Positions 15,886-23,634 of a stretch of 64,000 nt of DNA are shown here, in pieces. The notes beneath the pieces are model-generated. The model was not told the origin of the DNA. It searched no databases and worked only from the letters and a program-made list of their open reading frames with translations. The number at the start of each line of letters is the position of its first letter. Position 1 is the first letter of the stretch. The stretch is from Tenacibaculum holothuriorum (GTDB lineage Bacteria; Bacteroidota; Bacteroidia; Flavobacteriales; Flavobacteriaceae): NCBI RefSeq assembly GCF_002120225.1, contig NZ_LAPZ01000001.1, positions 434,001 through 498,000 of the forward strand, written 5' to 3'. The translations under genes and the position numbers were made by a program.

Positions 15886-17049
15886 CTACTTCTTTAAATT
15901 ATCTAAAATAAAATTAATTGTTTGATTTGTGTTTTTATTTTCGGCATACGAATCGGTAATAAATTTCGATTCAACTGCGTATTTATTATCTATTAAATAT
16001 TGAATGTCATCAATAAAGTCTAACGAGACTTTTCCTGTTAACAAAATACTTAAATCTTTTCCTTCTTTATAATAATTATAAATCTTCTTTAAGCCTGTTA
16101 AGTATCTGTAATCCTTAGTAAAACCTCCTCCTCTATAGGCTCTTACTGTGATATAAAAAGCATCTTCTCTATTTAAATCGTAGGTATTATGTAATGATCT
16201 AAAGGTTTTAGAAAACGAATACCCTTTCGCTAATCCATTAACTGCTAAAACTCTATATGCTAATTCTTTTAACCTTTTTAACGTTAAATTCCCCGACATA
16301 TACTCACTAAAAACTGCCAATCCTTCTTGAGTTTCTACATTATTAGGAAAACCGTGAGAAAATATTTTTAAAGGATGCTCTAAACCGTTCATAGTTGTTA
16401 CCATATGAACACCTATCTCATGATTGGTTAACACTGCCATTTCATTTTCAGAAAAAGTATGATTTGCATTTATAACCAAAGTTTTAATATTATTTAAAAC
16501 CATAGCTATAGCACTCATAGTAGACGATTGTTTTATATTAAAATCGAAATCGTACTTTTTACTATATTCTCTAAAAATTTCTTCGGCTTGGTCTGGAGAA
16601 AATTTAGGTTGAAATATTTCTGATTTTAAATCTTCATCTTCAAAATGAAGAATAAATTTTGCATTTTCAACATCTTCTTCTGTTGGCGTACCAAAAGAAC
16701 GCAAACTATTGTAATAAAACTTCTTCCCTTCTCCAATAGTTTCTATACACTGAATTAATCCTGAATAAAAGTATATGATTTCTTCATACAGATTTCTTAT
16801 CTTATTATCTTCTATTAATTCTAATTGAAGTGTAAAAAATTCTCTGTGTAGTTTAAACTTATCAAAATCTCTTTTGGGATACGTAAAAACAGGATCGGTT
16901 AGGTATTTTGATGCAAAAAACTTCTCCTTTTCCTCTTCAATATTAGTAGGATTCACATAACTTAAAAGCTCTATTTTTTTTACAAGCTTATCTATGTAAG
17001 AATCAATATTTAGTAATGCTTTGGTTGCCACATTGGTCTCACTCATCAT
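15886..17049 (-). CDS. DUF1704/QEGLA metallopeptidase (MATCAP-like fold family)
   Basis: This 387-residue soluble protein belongs to the family annotated as 'flavohemoglobin expression-modulating QEGLA motif protein' (DUF1704). It shows HEIGVH (His210, Glu211, His215), a zinc-binding HExxxH motif, and QEGLA (241-245), whose Glu242 is the likely third ligand. The eukaryotic branch of the family (MATCAP) removes the C-terminal tyrosine from tubulin; the bacterial substrate is unknown to me. Either of two adjacent Met codons could be the start. It is the fifth gene of the ATP-grasp cassette, 24 bp after the formylglutamate-amidohydrolase-like gene. A role as a carboxypeptidase on a product of the ATP-grasp ligase is an inference from family and neighbours. 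Confidence 0.88.
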   Translation of the reverse strand: MMSETNVATKALLNIDSYIDKLVKKIELLSYVNPTNIEEEKEKFFASKYLTDPVFTYPKRDFDKFKLHREFFTLQLELIEDNKIRNLYEEIIYFYSGLIQCIETIGEGKKFYYNSLRSFGTPTEEDVENAKFILHFEDEDLKSEIFQPKFSPDQAEEIFREYSKKYDFDFNIKQSSTMSAIAMVLNNIKTLVINANHTFSENEMAVLTNHEIGVHMVTTMNGLEHPLKIFSHGFPNNVETQEGLAVFSEYMSGNLTLKRLKELAYRVLAVNGLAKGYSFSKTFRSLHNTYDLNREDAFYITVRAYRGGGFTKDYRYLTGLKKIYNYYKEGKDLSILLTGKVSLDFIDDIQYLIDNKYAVESKFITDSYAENKNTNQTINFILDNLKK

Positions 17050-17073
17050 TTCTCGATTTTGAAGTATGCAAAA

Positions 17074-17904
17074 TTACAATTTATGTTCTTTATAAAAAGT
17101 TTCTGCGTGATTTTTCAATTCAGTTTGTAGGTAGTTTTCTACAGCGTTTACCACTTCTGGATACATTATTTGATTTAATTCATCACAATACACTTTGGCT
17201 ATTTCTGTAGCCAATACCAATGTATTCTTAAACTTTTGAGTAATGAACTTTAAAAAGTACCCGTTTCCTTGAAAAGTATCGTTAATCTTCGATGTTGATT
17301 TAATTCCGTTAGGCAACGGCATTTTTTCTAAGGTCAACCTCCAAGATTCTATGACTTCTGAAAAACGATTAGTATCAACATTTGCGGTTCCTAAATTCCA
17401 TGTTGGTACTTCCCTATCCCAACGCTGCCAATTGTAGGAATGCATATCGTATACGATACAAATTCCAAATTTTTCTTCAATCTTACTAATCAAAGCTTCC
17501 ACTACTTTATAAAAGTTTTTATGTTTATCTAAACTTTTATTTTTCATTTCTTCAGAAAGTGGCTTGTACCATAATTGCTTCCCCCAAGCATCTTCGTAAA
17601 TTGCAGTATCTGGTGCTCTATTTAAGTCATATTCAAAACGAGAATCTAACCCAGCAATAACAATCGGATGAGAAATTACCATGTTTTTAGTTTCTGGATC
17701 TTCCTCATACCAACGTTCGTATTCAGTATGCTTGCAATTAGTCCATAATTCTTTTCTAAATTGGTGTCCATCATGTACTGCTCCACAAACGTAATGCACA
17801 TACGAATCTATCTTTAAAGTGAATGAATAATCATTACTAACAGCTTCAAAAACTTCTTCGTTTTGTATTTTTTTAATTATTTCTTCAACGGATAACTTTA
17901 GCAT
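17074..17904 (-). CDS. N-formylglutamate amidohydrolase family protein
   Basis: A 276-residue cytosolic protein. The family signatures are CGAVHDGHQF (40-49, with the conserved HDG), DSRFEYDLNR (87-96) and YDMHSYN (152-158). In HutG-type enzymes such residues bind the metal and hydrolyse N-formyl-L-glutamate to glutamate and formate. No other histidine-degradation gene is near, so the physiological substrate is probably not the hut intermediate but another N-acylated amino acid or peptide. Its ATG directly abuts the stop codon of the TerB-like gene (TAA then ATG), showing translational coupling. The sub-family may differ from true HutG, so treat the reaction as class-level only. Confidence 0.87.
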   Translation of the reverse strand: MLKLSVEEIIKKIQNEEVFEAVSNDYSFTLKIDSYVHYVCGAVHDGHQFRKELWTNCKHTEYERWYEEDPETKNMVISHPIVIAGLDSRFEYDLNRAPDTAIYEDAWGKQLWYKPLSEEMKNKSLDKHKNFYKVVEALISKIEEKFGICIVYDMHSYNWQRWDREVPTWNLGTANVDTNRFSEVIESWRLTLEKMPLPNGIKSTSKINDTFQGNGYFLKFITQKFKNTLVLATEIAKVYCDELNQIMYPEVVNAVENYLQTELKNHAETFYKEHKL

Positions 17905-18231
17905 TTAATTCAATATTTTTTGTAAAACACCAAATACTTTTTTCTCCATAACATCTACTGTGCCATCAGCAAAAAATACTTTTTTAATATCTCTTATTAA
18001 TTTTTCTTTTTCAGCTTCTGAGTACTTATTGTCTCTTAGATACAGTTTTATCTTTTCTAGATTAATATGATCGCTTTCTGCTACAATTTCTGTATGCATT
18101 TTATTATAAGTAGCTTCGTCTACTTTAGAAAGAATATAGTTTCTTTCTTCTTCTGTTTCTATAAAATTACAGTGAGCCGCGTATAATAAAACGTATACTT
18201 CAAACTCTCTTTTACTCCAATCTAAACTCAT
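17905..18231 (-). CDS. TerB-like small helical protein
   Basis: This 108-residue all-helical protein resembles the TerB/tellurite-resistance fold. The most telling segment is the C-terminal KKVFFADGTVDVMEKKVF (84-101), corresponding to the acidic ADGxxxxxE turn of TerB domains. An LLYAAHCNFIETEEE stretch near the N-terminus fits the first TerB helix pair. TerB domains bind divalent metal and often sit in multi-gene stress or phage-defence systems, but the exact role is unknown. Its ATG overlaps the sulfurtransferase stop codon (TAATG) and its stop abuts the next ATG, so it is locked into the cassette. Confidence 0.72.
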   Translation of the reverse strand: MSLDWSKREFEVYVLLYAAHCNFIETEEERNYILSKVDEATYNKMHTEIVAESDHINLEKIKLYLRDNKYSEAEKEKLIRDIKKVFFADGTVDVMEKKVFGVLQKILN

Positions 18232-19076
18232 TATTTTTCTATTGGTAATTCTAATCTACTCGCCCATTCTGTCCATGAGCCATCATAAACTTTATAATTT
18301 TTCTGTTCTGAAACTTCGGCTGCTAAAGCTAAAATACAAGCTGTAATACCAGATCCACAAGAGAAAATTAAAGGTTTGCTATGTACATTCTTCTCATTGA
18401 ATATTGCCCTCAACTCTTCTTTTGATTTCATTTTACCATCTAATTGCACTTCGGCATGTGGTAAACTTTTAGAAGTTGGTATATGTCCTCCTCTTAAATC
18501 TGCTCTTGGTTCTGGGATAGTTGCATAAAATCTTCCGCTAGAACGAGCATCTAAAATTGTATATTCTTCTTTATTTATTTGTTCTAAAACTTCTTTAGTA
18601 AAACTGATTTTCTCTTTTTGAAAACTTGCTTGGAAGTTTCCTCTTTCTAATGCCCTTTTCTTTGGTTTTTCCACTGGAAAATTTAGTCTTTCCCATTCTG
18701 GTAAACCTCCGTCTAAAACGGCTACATTTTCAAAACCAAATAGCTTGAATAGCCACCAAGCTCTGGGTGAAGAATAAATTCCTAAATCGTCATAAACAAC
18801 AATACAACTATCCTGATTTATTCCTAGTTTTTGAGCTTCAGTTTGAAAATGTTCTTCAGTAGGAATTGTATTTGGATACTCTCCTTCTACATTCAAAAAC
18901 ACTTTCTTTAAATCAAAAAATATAGCCGTTGGTATTTGCTTTTTTTCAATTTTCTTTTCAGTTTTGGTGCCAACTTTTTGAATTGTTGCATCTAAAACAA
19001 TTAAATTTTCACAATCTAAATTGTTGTATAACCAATTAACAGAAACTAAAGAAGATGGAACTTTAAGCTTCATCAA
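18231..19076 (-). CDS. sseA: 3-mercaptopyruvate/thiosulfate sulfurtransferase (double rhodanese)
   Basis: A 281-residue two-domain rhodanese. The N-terminal inactive domain carries DLGIYSSPRAWWLFKLFG (97-114), and the C-terminal active domain has the loop FSCGSGITAC (238-247) with catalytic Cys240. The CGSG(I/V)T loop favours mercaptopyruvate over thiosulfate as donor. It transfers sulfane sulfur to an acceptor in the cytoplasm. Its first 14 bases overlap the end of the ATP-grasp gene and its stop overlaps the TerB-like ATG, so it belongs to this cassette rather than being a stray housekeeping gene. Met2 is an equally possible start. Confidence 0.9.
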   Translation of the reverse strand: MMKLKVPSSLVSVNWLYNNLDCENLIVLDATIQKVGTKTEKKIEKKQIPTAIFFDLKKVFLNVEGEYPNTIPTEEHFQTEAQKLGINQDSCIVVYDDLGIYSSPRAWWLFKLFGFENVAVLDGGLPEWERLNFPVEKPKKRALERGNFQASFQKEKISFTKEVLEQINKEEYTILDARSSGRFYATIPEPRADLRGGHIPTSKSLPHAEVQLDGKMKSKEELRAIFNEKNVHSKPLIFSCGSGITACILALAAEVSEQKNYKVYDGSWTEWASRLELPIEK

Positions 19077-20094
19077 CTGTACGTTTAAGGTTTGTCATTC
19101 TTATAAAAGCAGCATTCTTTTCAAGAACTTTACTTTCTAAGAAATCTATTACTTTTTCTTGTAGTTTTGTTTTAGAAACCTTGTTTATGTATGTAATTCC
19201 TCCAGGACTCATTACATTAACCTCTACTAATTTACCTCCAATTACATCAATTCCTACAAAGTATAATCCGTCTTTTACTAATTTAGGACCTATCTTTTTA
19301 CATAATAACTTTTCTTCAGCAGTTAATTTATGTTTCTCTACTCTACCTCCTGCAGTTACATTAGACCTATGATCTTTATCTCCTGGTATACGCTTCATTG
19401 CTCCAATTGGCAAACCGTTTAACAACAAGATACGAACATCACCTTTTTCTGCACCTTCAATATATTCTTGAAGTATTACATAATCTGAAGAACCATCACT
19501 TTTACTAATATAAAAATCTAATAATGAATTAATATTTCCCATTGCAGACTTTTCTATTAAAATTACTCCAGAACCACCATAACCATTTAATGGTTTTAAA
19601 ATCATTTTATCTGAAGTAGACTCTTCAATAGTTTTTATCAAATAATTCTTGTTCTTAGATACATGAGTTACTGGAATAATCTCATTGTTTGGATCATCAA
19701 AAACAGCTGTATATAACTTGTTATTTGCTTCTCGCATTCCTTGAACAGAGTTTATCACAAACACATCGTCTTTAACTGAATCTAAAAAGTTTAACATCAG
19801 TGGGTCTAATGGTGGATTTGCTCTCATAAAAATAGCATCAAATCCTGCTAAAGGAAGCATTTCTTCTCGTAAAGTTGCTTTTTTGTAATATGATTTAATA
19901 TTTGATGGTACTTTATCCATTCTGTTTATAATGGAACAAAATGCACTTGTAACACTATTACGAATTGTTAAATTAGAAGGTGTACACATCGCTACACCAT
20001 GTCCTCTTTTAGCACATTCATGAATAAGTGCTAATGTAGAATCATTTTCTGCATCTATCTCTTCCCATGGATACATTAAAAAACAAATGTTCAT
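19063..20094 (-). CDS. GshB/RimK-like ATP-grasp ligase
   Basis: This ATP-grasp enzyme resembles glutathione synthetase. I start it at the ATG at 20094 (MNICFLMYPWEEID), giving 343 residues. An in-frame ATG at 20148 adds 18 low-complexity residues and lies inside a strong hairpin, so I reject it. The N-domain ends around VINSVQGMREANNKLYT. The ATP-grasp core shows MILKPLNGYGGSGVILIEK, VILQEYIEGAEKGDVRILL and the metal-binding LVEVNVMSPGGITYINK. It joins an amino acid or peptide to a carboxylate using ATP. No glutamate-cysteine ligase is adjacent, so true glutathione synthesis is doubtful. It heads the cassette. Confidence 0.9.
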   Translation of the reverse strand: MNICFLMYPWEEIDAENDSTLALIHECAKRGHGVAMCTPSNLTIRNSVTSAFCSIINRMDKVPSNIKSYYKKATLREEMLPLAGFDAIFMRANPPLDPLMLNFLDSVKDDVFVINSVQGMREANNKLYTAVFDDPNNEIIPVTHVSKNKNYLIKTIEESTSDKMILKPLNGYGGSGVILIEKSAMGNINSLLDFYISKSDGSSDYVILQEYIEGAEKGDVRILLLNGLPIGAMKRIPGDKDHRSNVTAGGRVEKHKLTAEEKLLCKKIGPKLVKDGLYFVGIDVIGGKLVEVNVMSPGGITYINKVSKTKLQEKVIDFLESKVLEKNAAFIRMTNLKRTVDEA

Positions 20095-20136
20095 GTTTAA
20101 AATTTTTATAATGTTTTGGTTGTTGTTATTTTGAAC

Positions 20137-20174
20137 TATAAACACCAAATACTTTACAGTATTTGGTGTTTATA
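20137..20174. terminator. Perfect 17-bp hairpin between symporter and ATP-grasp genes
   Basis: The arms 20137-20153 and 20158-20174 pair without mismatch around a TTAC loop (core AACACCAAATACT). It lies downstream of the symporter stop and 43 bp before the ATP-grasp ATG. There is no clear T-run on the minus strand, so it may be a factor-assisted terminator, an attenuator or an operator for the cassette. Confidence 0.55.
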
Positions 20175-20209
20175 AATATAGTCTTTTTTTAGACTGAAAA
20201 AATAAAATT

Positions 20210-21535
20210 TTATTTTACTTCATCGTAGTTATCATCCCAGTTTTTAGGATTCGGTTTTCCTAGTTTTCCTACTGATTTTGCTACTAAAGTAGATACCGTA
20301 GCATCTCCTGTAACATTAATAACTGTTCTACACATATCTAACGGTCTGTCAACAGCAAAAATTAACGCTAAACCAATTGCTAATTTTTCAGCAGGAAAAC
20401 CTACTGCTTCTAAAACAATTACTAACATTACCATACCTGCTCCTGGTACTGCTGCAGAACCAATAGATGCTAACAATGCTGTTAAAATAATAGTAAGTTG
20501 ATCTCCAAAAGTTAAATCGAAACTTAGTGCTTGAGCAATAAATACTGCAGCTACAGCTTGATATAAACTTGTACCATCCATATTTATAGTTGCACCAACT
20601 GGTAATACAAAACTCGATACTTCTTTATCAACTCCTACGTGTTCTTCAACACGTTCCATAGTTACTGGTAAAGTAGCAGCACTACTACTTGTTGAAAAAG
20701 CTAATAATTGTGCAGGACTAATTTGTTGTAAAAACCATAATGGGTTTTTCTTGGTAAATACACTTACTAAAATCATATAGAAAACTACCATAATCAACAA
20801 TCCTCCCACAACAGTTAACGCATATTTTAATAAGGCTAACAATAAATCTGGATCATTTGATGATACTACCACATTAGCCAATAATGCAAATACTGCATAA
20901 GGTGCAAACAACATGATTAAGTCTACCATTTTTAATACTACTTCATTCAAAGAATCGAAAAACTTCTTTAATGGTTTCGATTTTTTCTCTCCAACCAATA
21001 ACATTGATATTCCTAAGAAAATAGTAAAGAAAATAACTTGTAGCATAGCTTTATTGTTACTCATTGCTTTCATAGCATTATCAGGAACCATATCTACTAA
21101 AAACTGTAAAGGTCCACTAGATTTTTGCTTACTAGCCTCAGCTATTTTTGCTTGTACACTTCCGCTATTTGCATAGGTTTCTGTTAATCTGCTAATAGTT
21201 TCTTCAGAAATTCCATCACCAGGTTTCACAATATTTACTAATAATAAACCAATAGTAATTGCTATAACCGTTGTACCAACGTAAATACCAATTGTTCTTA
21301 ATCCAATATTTTTAAATTTTGAGATATCTTTTAAATCTGAAATACCTTTTATAAGAGAAGCAATAATTAAAGGAACTGCAATTAATTTTAATAACTTAAC
21401 GAAGATTGTTCCGAAAGGTTTAATCCAATTTCCAACAAAACCTGCACCTCCATCAATCATTGTCATTGCTAAACCAAATAAAATACCTAGAACCATTCCT
21501 ATAAGAATTTTCCAGTGTAAAGCGAGTTTTTTCAT
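20210..21535 (-). CDS. Dicarboxylate/amino acid:cation symporter (GltP/GltT family)
   Basis: A 441-residue DAACS-family carrier of glutamate, aspartate or C4-dicarboxylates, driven by Na+ or H+, in the inner membrane. It has multiple hydrophobic helices and both re-entrant-loop signatures: the serine-rich AFSTSSSAATLPVT and the TM7 motif GATINMDGTSLYQAVAAVFIAQ (NMDGT), plus AVDRPLDMCRTVINVTGD in TM8 with the substrate-contacting Asp/Arg region. The exact substrate cannot be read from this. It is 116 bp upstream of the ATP-grasp gene on the same strand with only a hairpin between, so it could feed glutamate to that cassette, but this is speculative. Confidence 0.94.
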   Translation of the reverse strand: MKKLALHWKILIGMVLGILFGLAMTMIDGGAGFVGNWIKPFGTIFVKLLKLIAVPLIIASLIKGISDLKDISKFKNIGLRTIGIYVGTTVIAITIGLLLVNIVKPGDGISEETISRLTETYANSGSVQAKIAEASKQKSSGPLQFLVDMVPDNAMKAMSNNKAMLQVIFFTIFLGISMLLVGEKKSKPLKKFFDSLNEVVLKMVDLIMLFAPYAVFALLANVVVSSNDPDLLLALLKYALTVVGGLLIMVVFYMILVSVFTKKNPLWFLQQISPAQLLAFSTSSSAATLPVTMERVEEHVGVDKEVSSFVLPVGATINMDGTSLYQAVAAVFIAQALSFDLTFGDQLTIILTALLASIGSAAVPGAGMVMLVIVLEAVGFPAEKLAIGLALIFAVDRPLDMCRTVINVTGDATVSTLVAKSVGKLGKPNPKNWDDNYDEVK

Positions 21536-21605
21536 GTATAAAAAGTAGTATTAATAGTTTAAGTCGTAAAAATAATTATTTAAAATTAATGTGACTTTTA
21601 ATTTG

Positions 21606-21624
21606 TATATTGTGTCACAATATA
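21606..21624. promoter_or_regulatory. Palindrome between symporter and DUF937 genes
   Basis: TATATTGTG and CACAATATA are perfect 9-bp arms around a single T. The site lies 71 bp from the symporter ATG and 39 bp from the DUF937 ATG, in a divergent promoter gap. It is a good candidate operator for either gene, bound by an unknown dimeric regulator. Confidence 0.5.
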
Positions 21625-21662
21625 TGAAAACAGATTACTAATCTTATAACAAAAAATAAAAA

Positions 21663-22307
21663 ATGGCAGGAATATTAGATTTATTAAACAGTGATTTAGG
21701 AAAAACCATCATCTCTGGTGTAGCTGGTTCTACTGGTCAAGATACAAATAAAACAAGTAGTGTTTTAACTATGGCATTACCAGTTTTAATGAAAGCTATG
21801 CAACGTAATGCTTCTTCACAACAAGGTGCTGAAGGGTTAATGGGAGCTTTAAACAAACACGATGGCGGAATCTTAGATAACTTAGGTGATTTATTTAAAG
21901 GAGGAGTTAATGCCGATGTGTTACAAGATGGTGGAAAAATTTTAGGTCACGTATTAGGAAACAAGCAACAAGGTGTTGAACAAGTTATTGGACAAAAAGC
22001 AGGTATGGATGCTGGTTCAGTAGCTAACATTTTAAAAACTGCTGCTCCTATTTTAATGGGAGTTTTAGGTAAGCAATCTCGTCAAAACAATGTAAGCAAT
22101 TCTGGTGACTTAGGTGGTTTATTAGGTGGTCTTTTAGGAGGAAACTCAACTCAAAGAGAACAAAGTTTCTTAGAGCAAATTTTAGATGCTGATGGTGATG
22201 GTAGCGTTGTTGATGATGTAGCTGGAATGGTTTTAGGAGGAGCTAGTAACCAAAAATCGGGAGGTCTTTTAGGAGGTCTTTTAGGAGGTTTATTTGGAAA
22301 GAAATAA
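21663..22307 (+). CDS. DUF937 family protein with EF-hand-like loop
   Basis: A 214-residue protein without a signal peptide. Its N-terminal half (MAGILDLLNSDLGKTIISG; VLTMALPVLMKAMQRNA; GLMGALNKHDGGILDNLGD) is a DUF937 domain, a family of unknown function found singly in many bacteria. Two Gly/Leu-rich low-complexity stretches follow (LGGLLGGLLGG near 159-168 and again at the C-terminus). Between them lies DADGDGSVVDD (175-185), which matches a calcium-binding DxDxDG loop of EF-hand or dockerin type. It is followed by its own strong terminator. The function is unknown. Confidence 0.85.
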   Translation: MAGILDLLNSDLGKTIISGVAGSTGQDTNKTSSVLTMALPVLMKAMQRNASSQQGAEGLMGALNKHDGGILDNLGDLFKGGVNADVLQDGGKILGHVLGNKQQGVEQVIGQKAGMDAGSVANILKTAAPILMGVLGKQSRQNNVSNSGDLGGLLGGLLGGNSTQREQSFLEQILDADGDGSVVDDVAGMVLGGASNQKSGGLLGGLLGGLFGKK

Positions 22308-22332
22308 GATAAAGAACATCACATTCTTTTTG

Positions 22333-22373
22333 AAAAAGGGTAAGCAAATTGGTTGTTTACCCTTTTTCTTTTA
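22333..22373 (+). terminator. Intrinsic terminator of the DUF937 gene
   Basis: A 15-bp stem (22333-22347 with 22353-22367, one G-T pair) has a five-base loop and is followed by a T-rich tail. The 3' arm overlaps the likely -33 element of the next gene's promoter. Confidence 0.85.
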
Positions 22374-22383
22374 ATTACTTTTG
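22353..22383 (+). promoter_or_regulatory. Promoter of the small membrane protein gene; near-leaderless
   Basis: TTG (22353-22355), a 20-bp spacer and TACTTTTG (22376-22383) give a full match to the Bacteroidota consensus. The -7 element ends only 4 bp before the ATG at 22388, so the mRNA should start at or very near the start codon. It overlaps the terminator of the preceding gene. Confidence 0.6.
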
Positions 22384-22387
22384 CCCC

Positions 22388-22693
22388 ATGGAAAAATTAA
22401 AACAACGTTGGGGATTAAAAACTACTTGGGATGTTATTGCAGTCTTATTAGTTTTTTCTATCAATGGTTCTTTTGCAGCAAAAATAGGTGGTCCTATTTT
22501 ATCTTACTTCGGAGTAACTTCTGATAATACACATTGGTTTTTATATTTTCTTTATAGATTTTTATTAATATTCCCTATCTATCAAACCACACTTCCTTTA
22601 GTTGGTTGGGTATTTGGAAAATTTGATTTCTTTTGGGAATTTGAAAAGAAATTTTTAAGCCGATTAGGATTTGGATTCTTATTTAAAAAATAA
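22388..22693 (+). CDS. Small membrane protein with conserved prolipid-like helices (unknown function)
   Basis: This 101-residue protein starts at the ATG at 22388 (MEKLKQRWGLKTTWDV). An upstream in-frame ATG at 22349 lies in the terminator hairpin and before the promoter, so it is rejected. Two or three hydrophobic segments are visible (VIAVLLVFSINGSFAAKIGG and WFLYFLYRFLLIFPIYQTTLPLVGWVFGKF in part). The C-terminus FWEFEKKFLSRLGFG is basic and aromatic. I recall similar short membrane proteins with the WGL..TWD...I..VFSI..S start as common in Bacteroidota, of unknown function. Confidence 0.8.
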   Translation: MEKLKQRWGLKTTWDVIAVLLVFSINGSFAAKIGGPILSYFGVTSDNTHWFLYFLYRFLLIFPIYQTTLPLVGWVFGKFDFFWEFEKKFLSRLGFGFLFKK

Positions 22694-22725
22694 AAAAAGC
22701 TCCCAATAATTATTGGGAGCTTTTT
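22694..22725. terminator. Bidirectional terminator between 22693 (+) and 22746 (-)
   Basis: AAAAAGCTCCCAATAA pairs perfectly with TTATTGGGAGCTTTTT. With A and T flanks on both sides it can stop transcription from both convergent genes. Confidence 0.88.
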
Positions 22726-22745
22726 AGTCTTATAAAGTTTTACCT

Positions 22746-23567
22746 TTATTGATTTCCTAAAATAATAGGCATTCCGTTTTTACCTGAACCAATAATAACT
22801 ACTTTACTATTGTTAGATTCTGCCAACTTATTTGTTGCTTCAATACCTTTATCTTGTAAAATTTTATCAGTTAATGAAGCACTTAAAATTTTATTTGCAT
22901 CTGCCTTACCTTTTGCTTCAATCCTTTGACGCTCAGCTTCTTTTTGAGCTTTTTCAATTCTAAACTGATATTCTAAAGCCTCTTGTTCTTGCTTTAATTT
23001 TCGCTCAATAGCATCACGAATAGTGTTTGGTAATTGTACATCTTCTACTAAAACACGTTCTACAACTACATATTGATCTTTTAATTCTTCTCTAGCTGCT
23101 TCTAATATTTCTTGTTCAATTACATCTCTTTTACTAGAATATAATTGTTCTGGTGTATAACGACCTACAACACTACGTGCAGCAGCATTAATTGCAGGGT
23201 CTAAAATTTCTGATATATAATTAGCTCCTTTTGTTTTAATTAAAAAACCTAGTTTATTGTATTCTGGTTTAAACCAAACTGTTCCGTCTACATTTACTTC
23301 TAATCCGTTTACAGAAAGTACATTCATTTTATCAGAAATAGATTGCTGACGAACTTTTTGAACAATCATTTCATTCCAAGGAGCAACGATATGAAATCCT
23401 TCTCCGTACGTTTTATCCGTATTAATACCATCTCCGAAACGCTCAAACAATACTCCAGCTTCACCAGGGCCAATAGTTTCTGTTGATTTTGCGATAAAAA
23501 ATATAAGCGCTATAGCTACAGGAATTAATAGACCTGCTTTTGGTAATTCAAATTGTTGTCTTGCCAT
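22746..23567 (-). CDS. SPFH/prohibitin-family membrane protein
   Basis: A 273-residue protein with one N-terminal membrane helix (LLIPVAIALIFFIAKST, about 13-29). A band-7/SPFH domain follows (IGPGEAGVLFERFGDGI; GFHIVAPWNEMIVQKVRQQ; VDGTVWFKPE; AARSVVGRYTPEQLY), and then a charged coiled coil (KLKQEQEALEYQFRIEKAQK onward). The order and length match prohibitin-like proteins, which form large ring assemblies at the inner membrane and often modulate FtsH-type proteases. No protease gene is adjacent. It has its own promoter (23585-23616) and is monocistronic. Confidence 0.9.
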   Translation of the reverse strand: MARQQFELPKAGLLIPVAIALIFFIAKSTETIGPGEAGVLFERFGDGINTDKTYGEGFHIVAPWNEMIVQKVRQQSISDKMNVLSVNGLEVNVDGTVWFKPEYNKLGFLIKTKGANYISEILDPAINAAARSVVGRYTPEQLYSSKRDVIEQEILEAAREELKDQYVVVERVLVEDVQLPNTIRDAIERKLKQEQEALEYQFRIEKAQKEAERQRIEAKGKADANKILSASLTDKILQDKGIEATNKLAESNNSKVVIIGSGKNGMPIILGNQ

Positions 23568-23584
23568 TTTAATTTATTTTTTAT

Positions 23585-23616
23585 CAAATGTACGACTAAT
23601 ACCGTTTATGTGTCAA
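23585..23616 (-). promoter_or_regulatory. Promoter of the prohibitin-like gene
   Basis: On the minus strand, TTG (23616-23614), a 21-bp spacer and TACATTTG (23592-23585) match the consensus. The start codon is 17 bp beyond the -7 element, so the leader is very short. Confidence 0.6.
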
Positions 23617-23634
23617 TAAATAAACTGAGTTAAA

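Noticed and set aside
19063..20094. True glutathione synthetase
   Set aside because: The fold matches GshB, but no glutamate-cysteine ligase is nearby and the tight linkage with the peptidase and amidohydrolase suggests a different product.
20094..20148. 18-residue extension of the ATP-grasp protein
   Set aside because: It begins inside the 17-bp hairpin and is Asn-rich low complexity; the family start MNICFLMYPWEEID fits.
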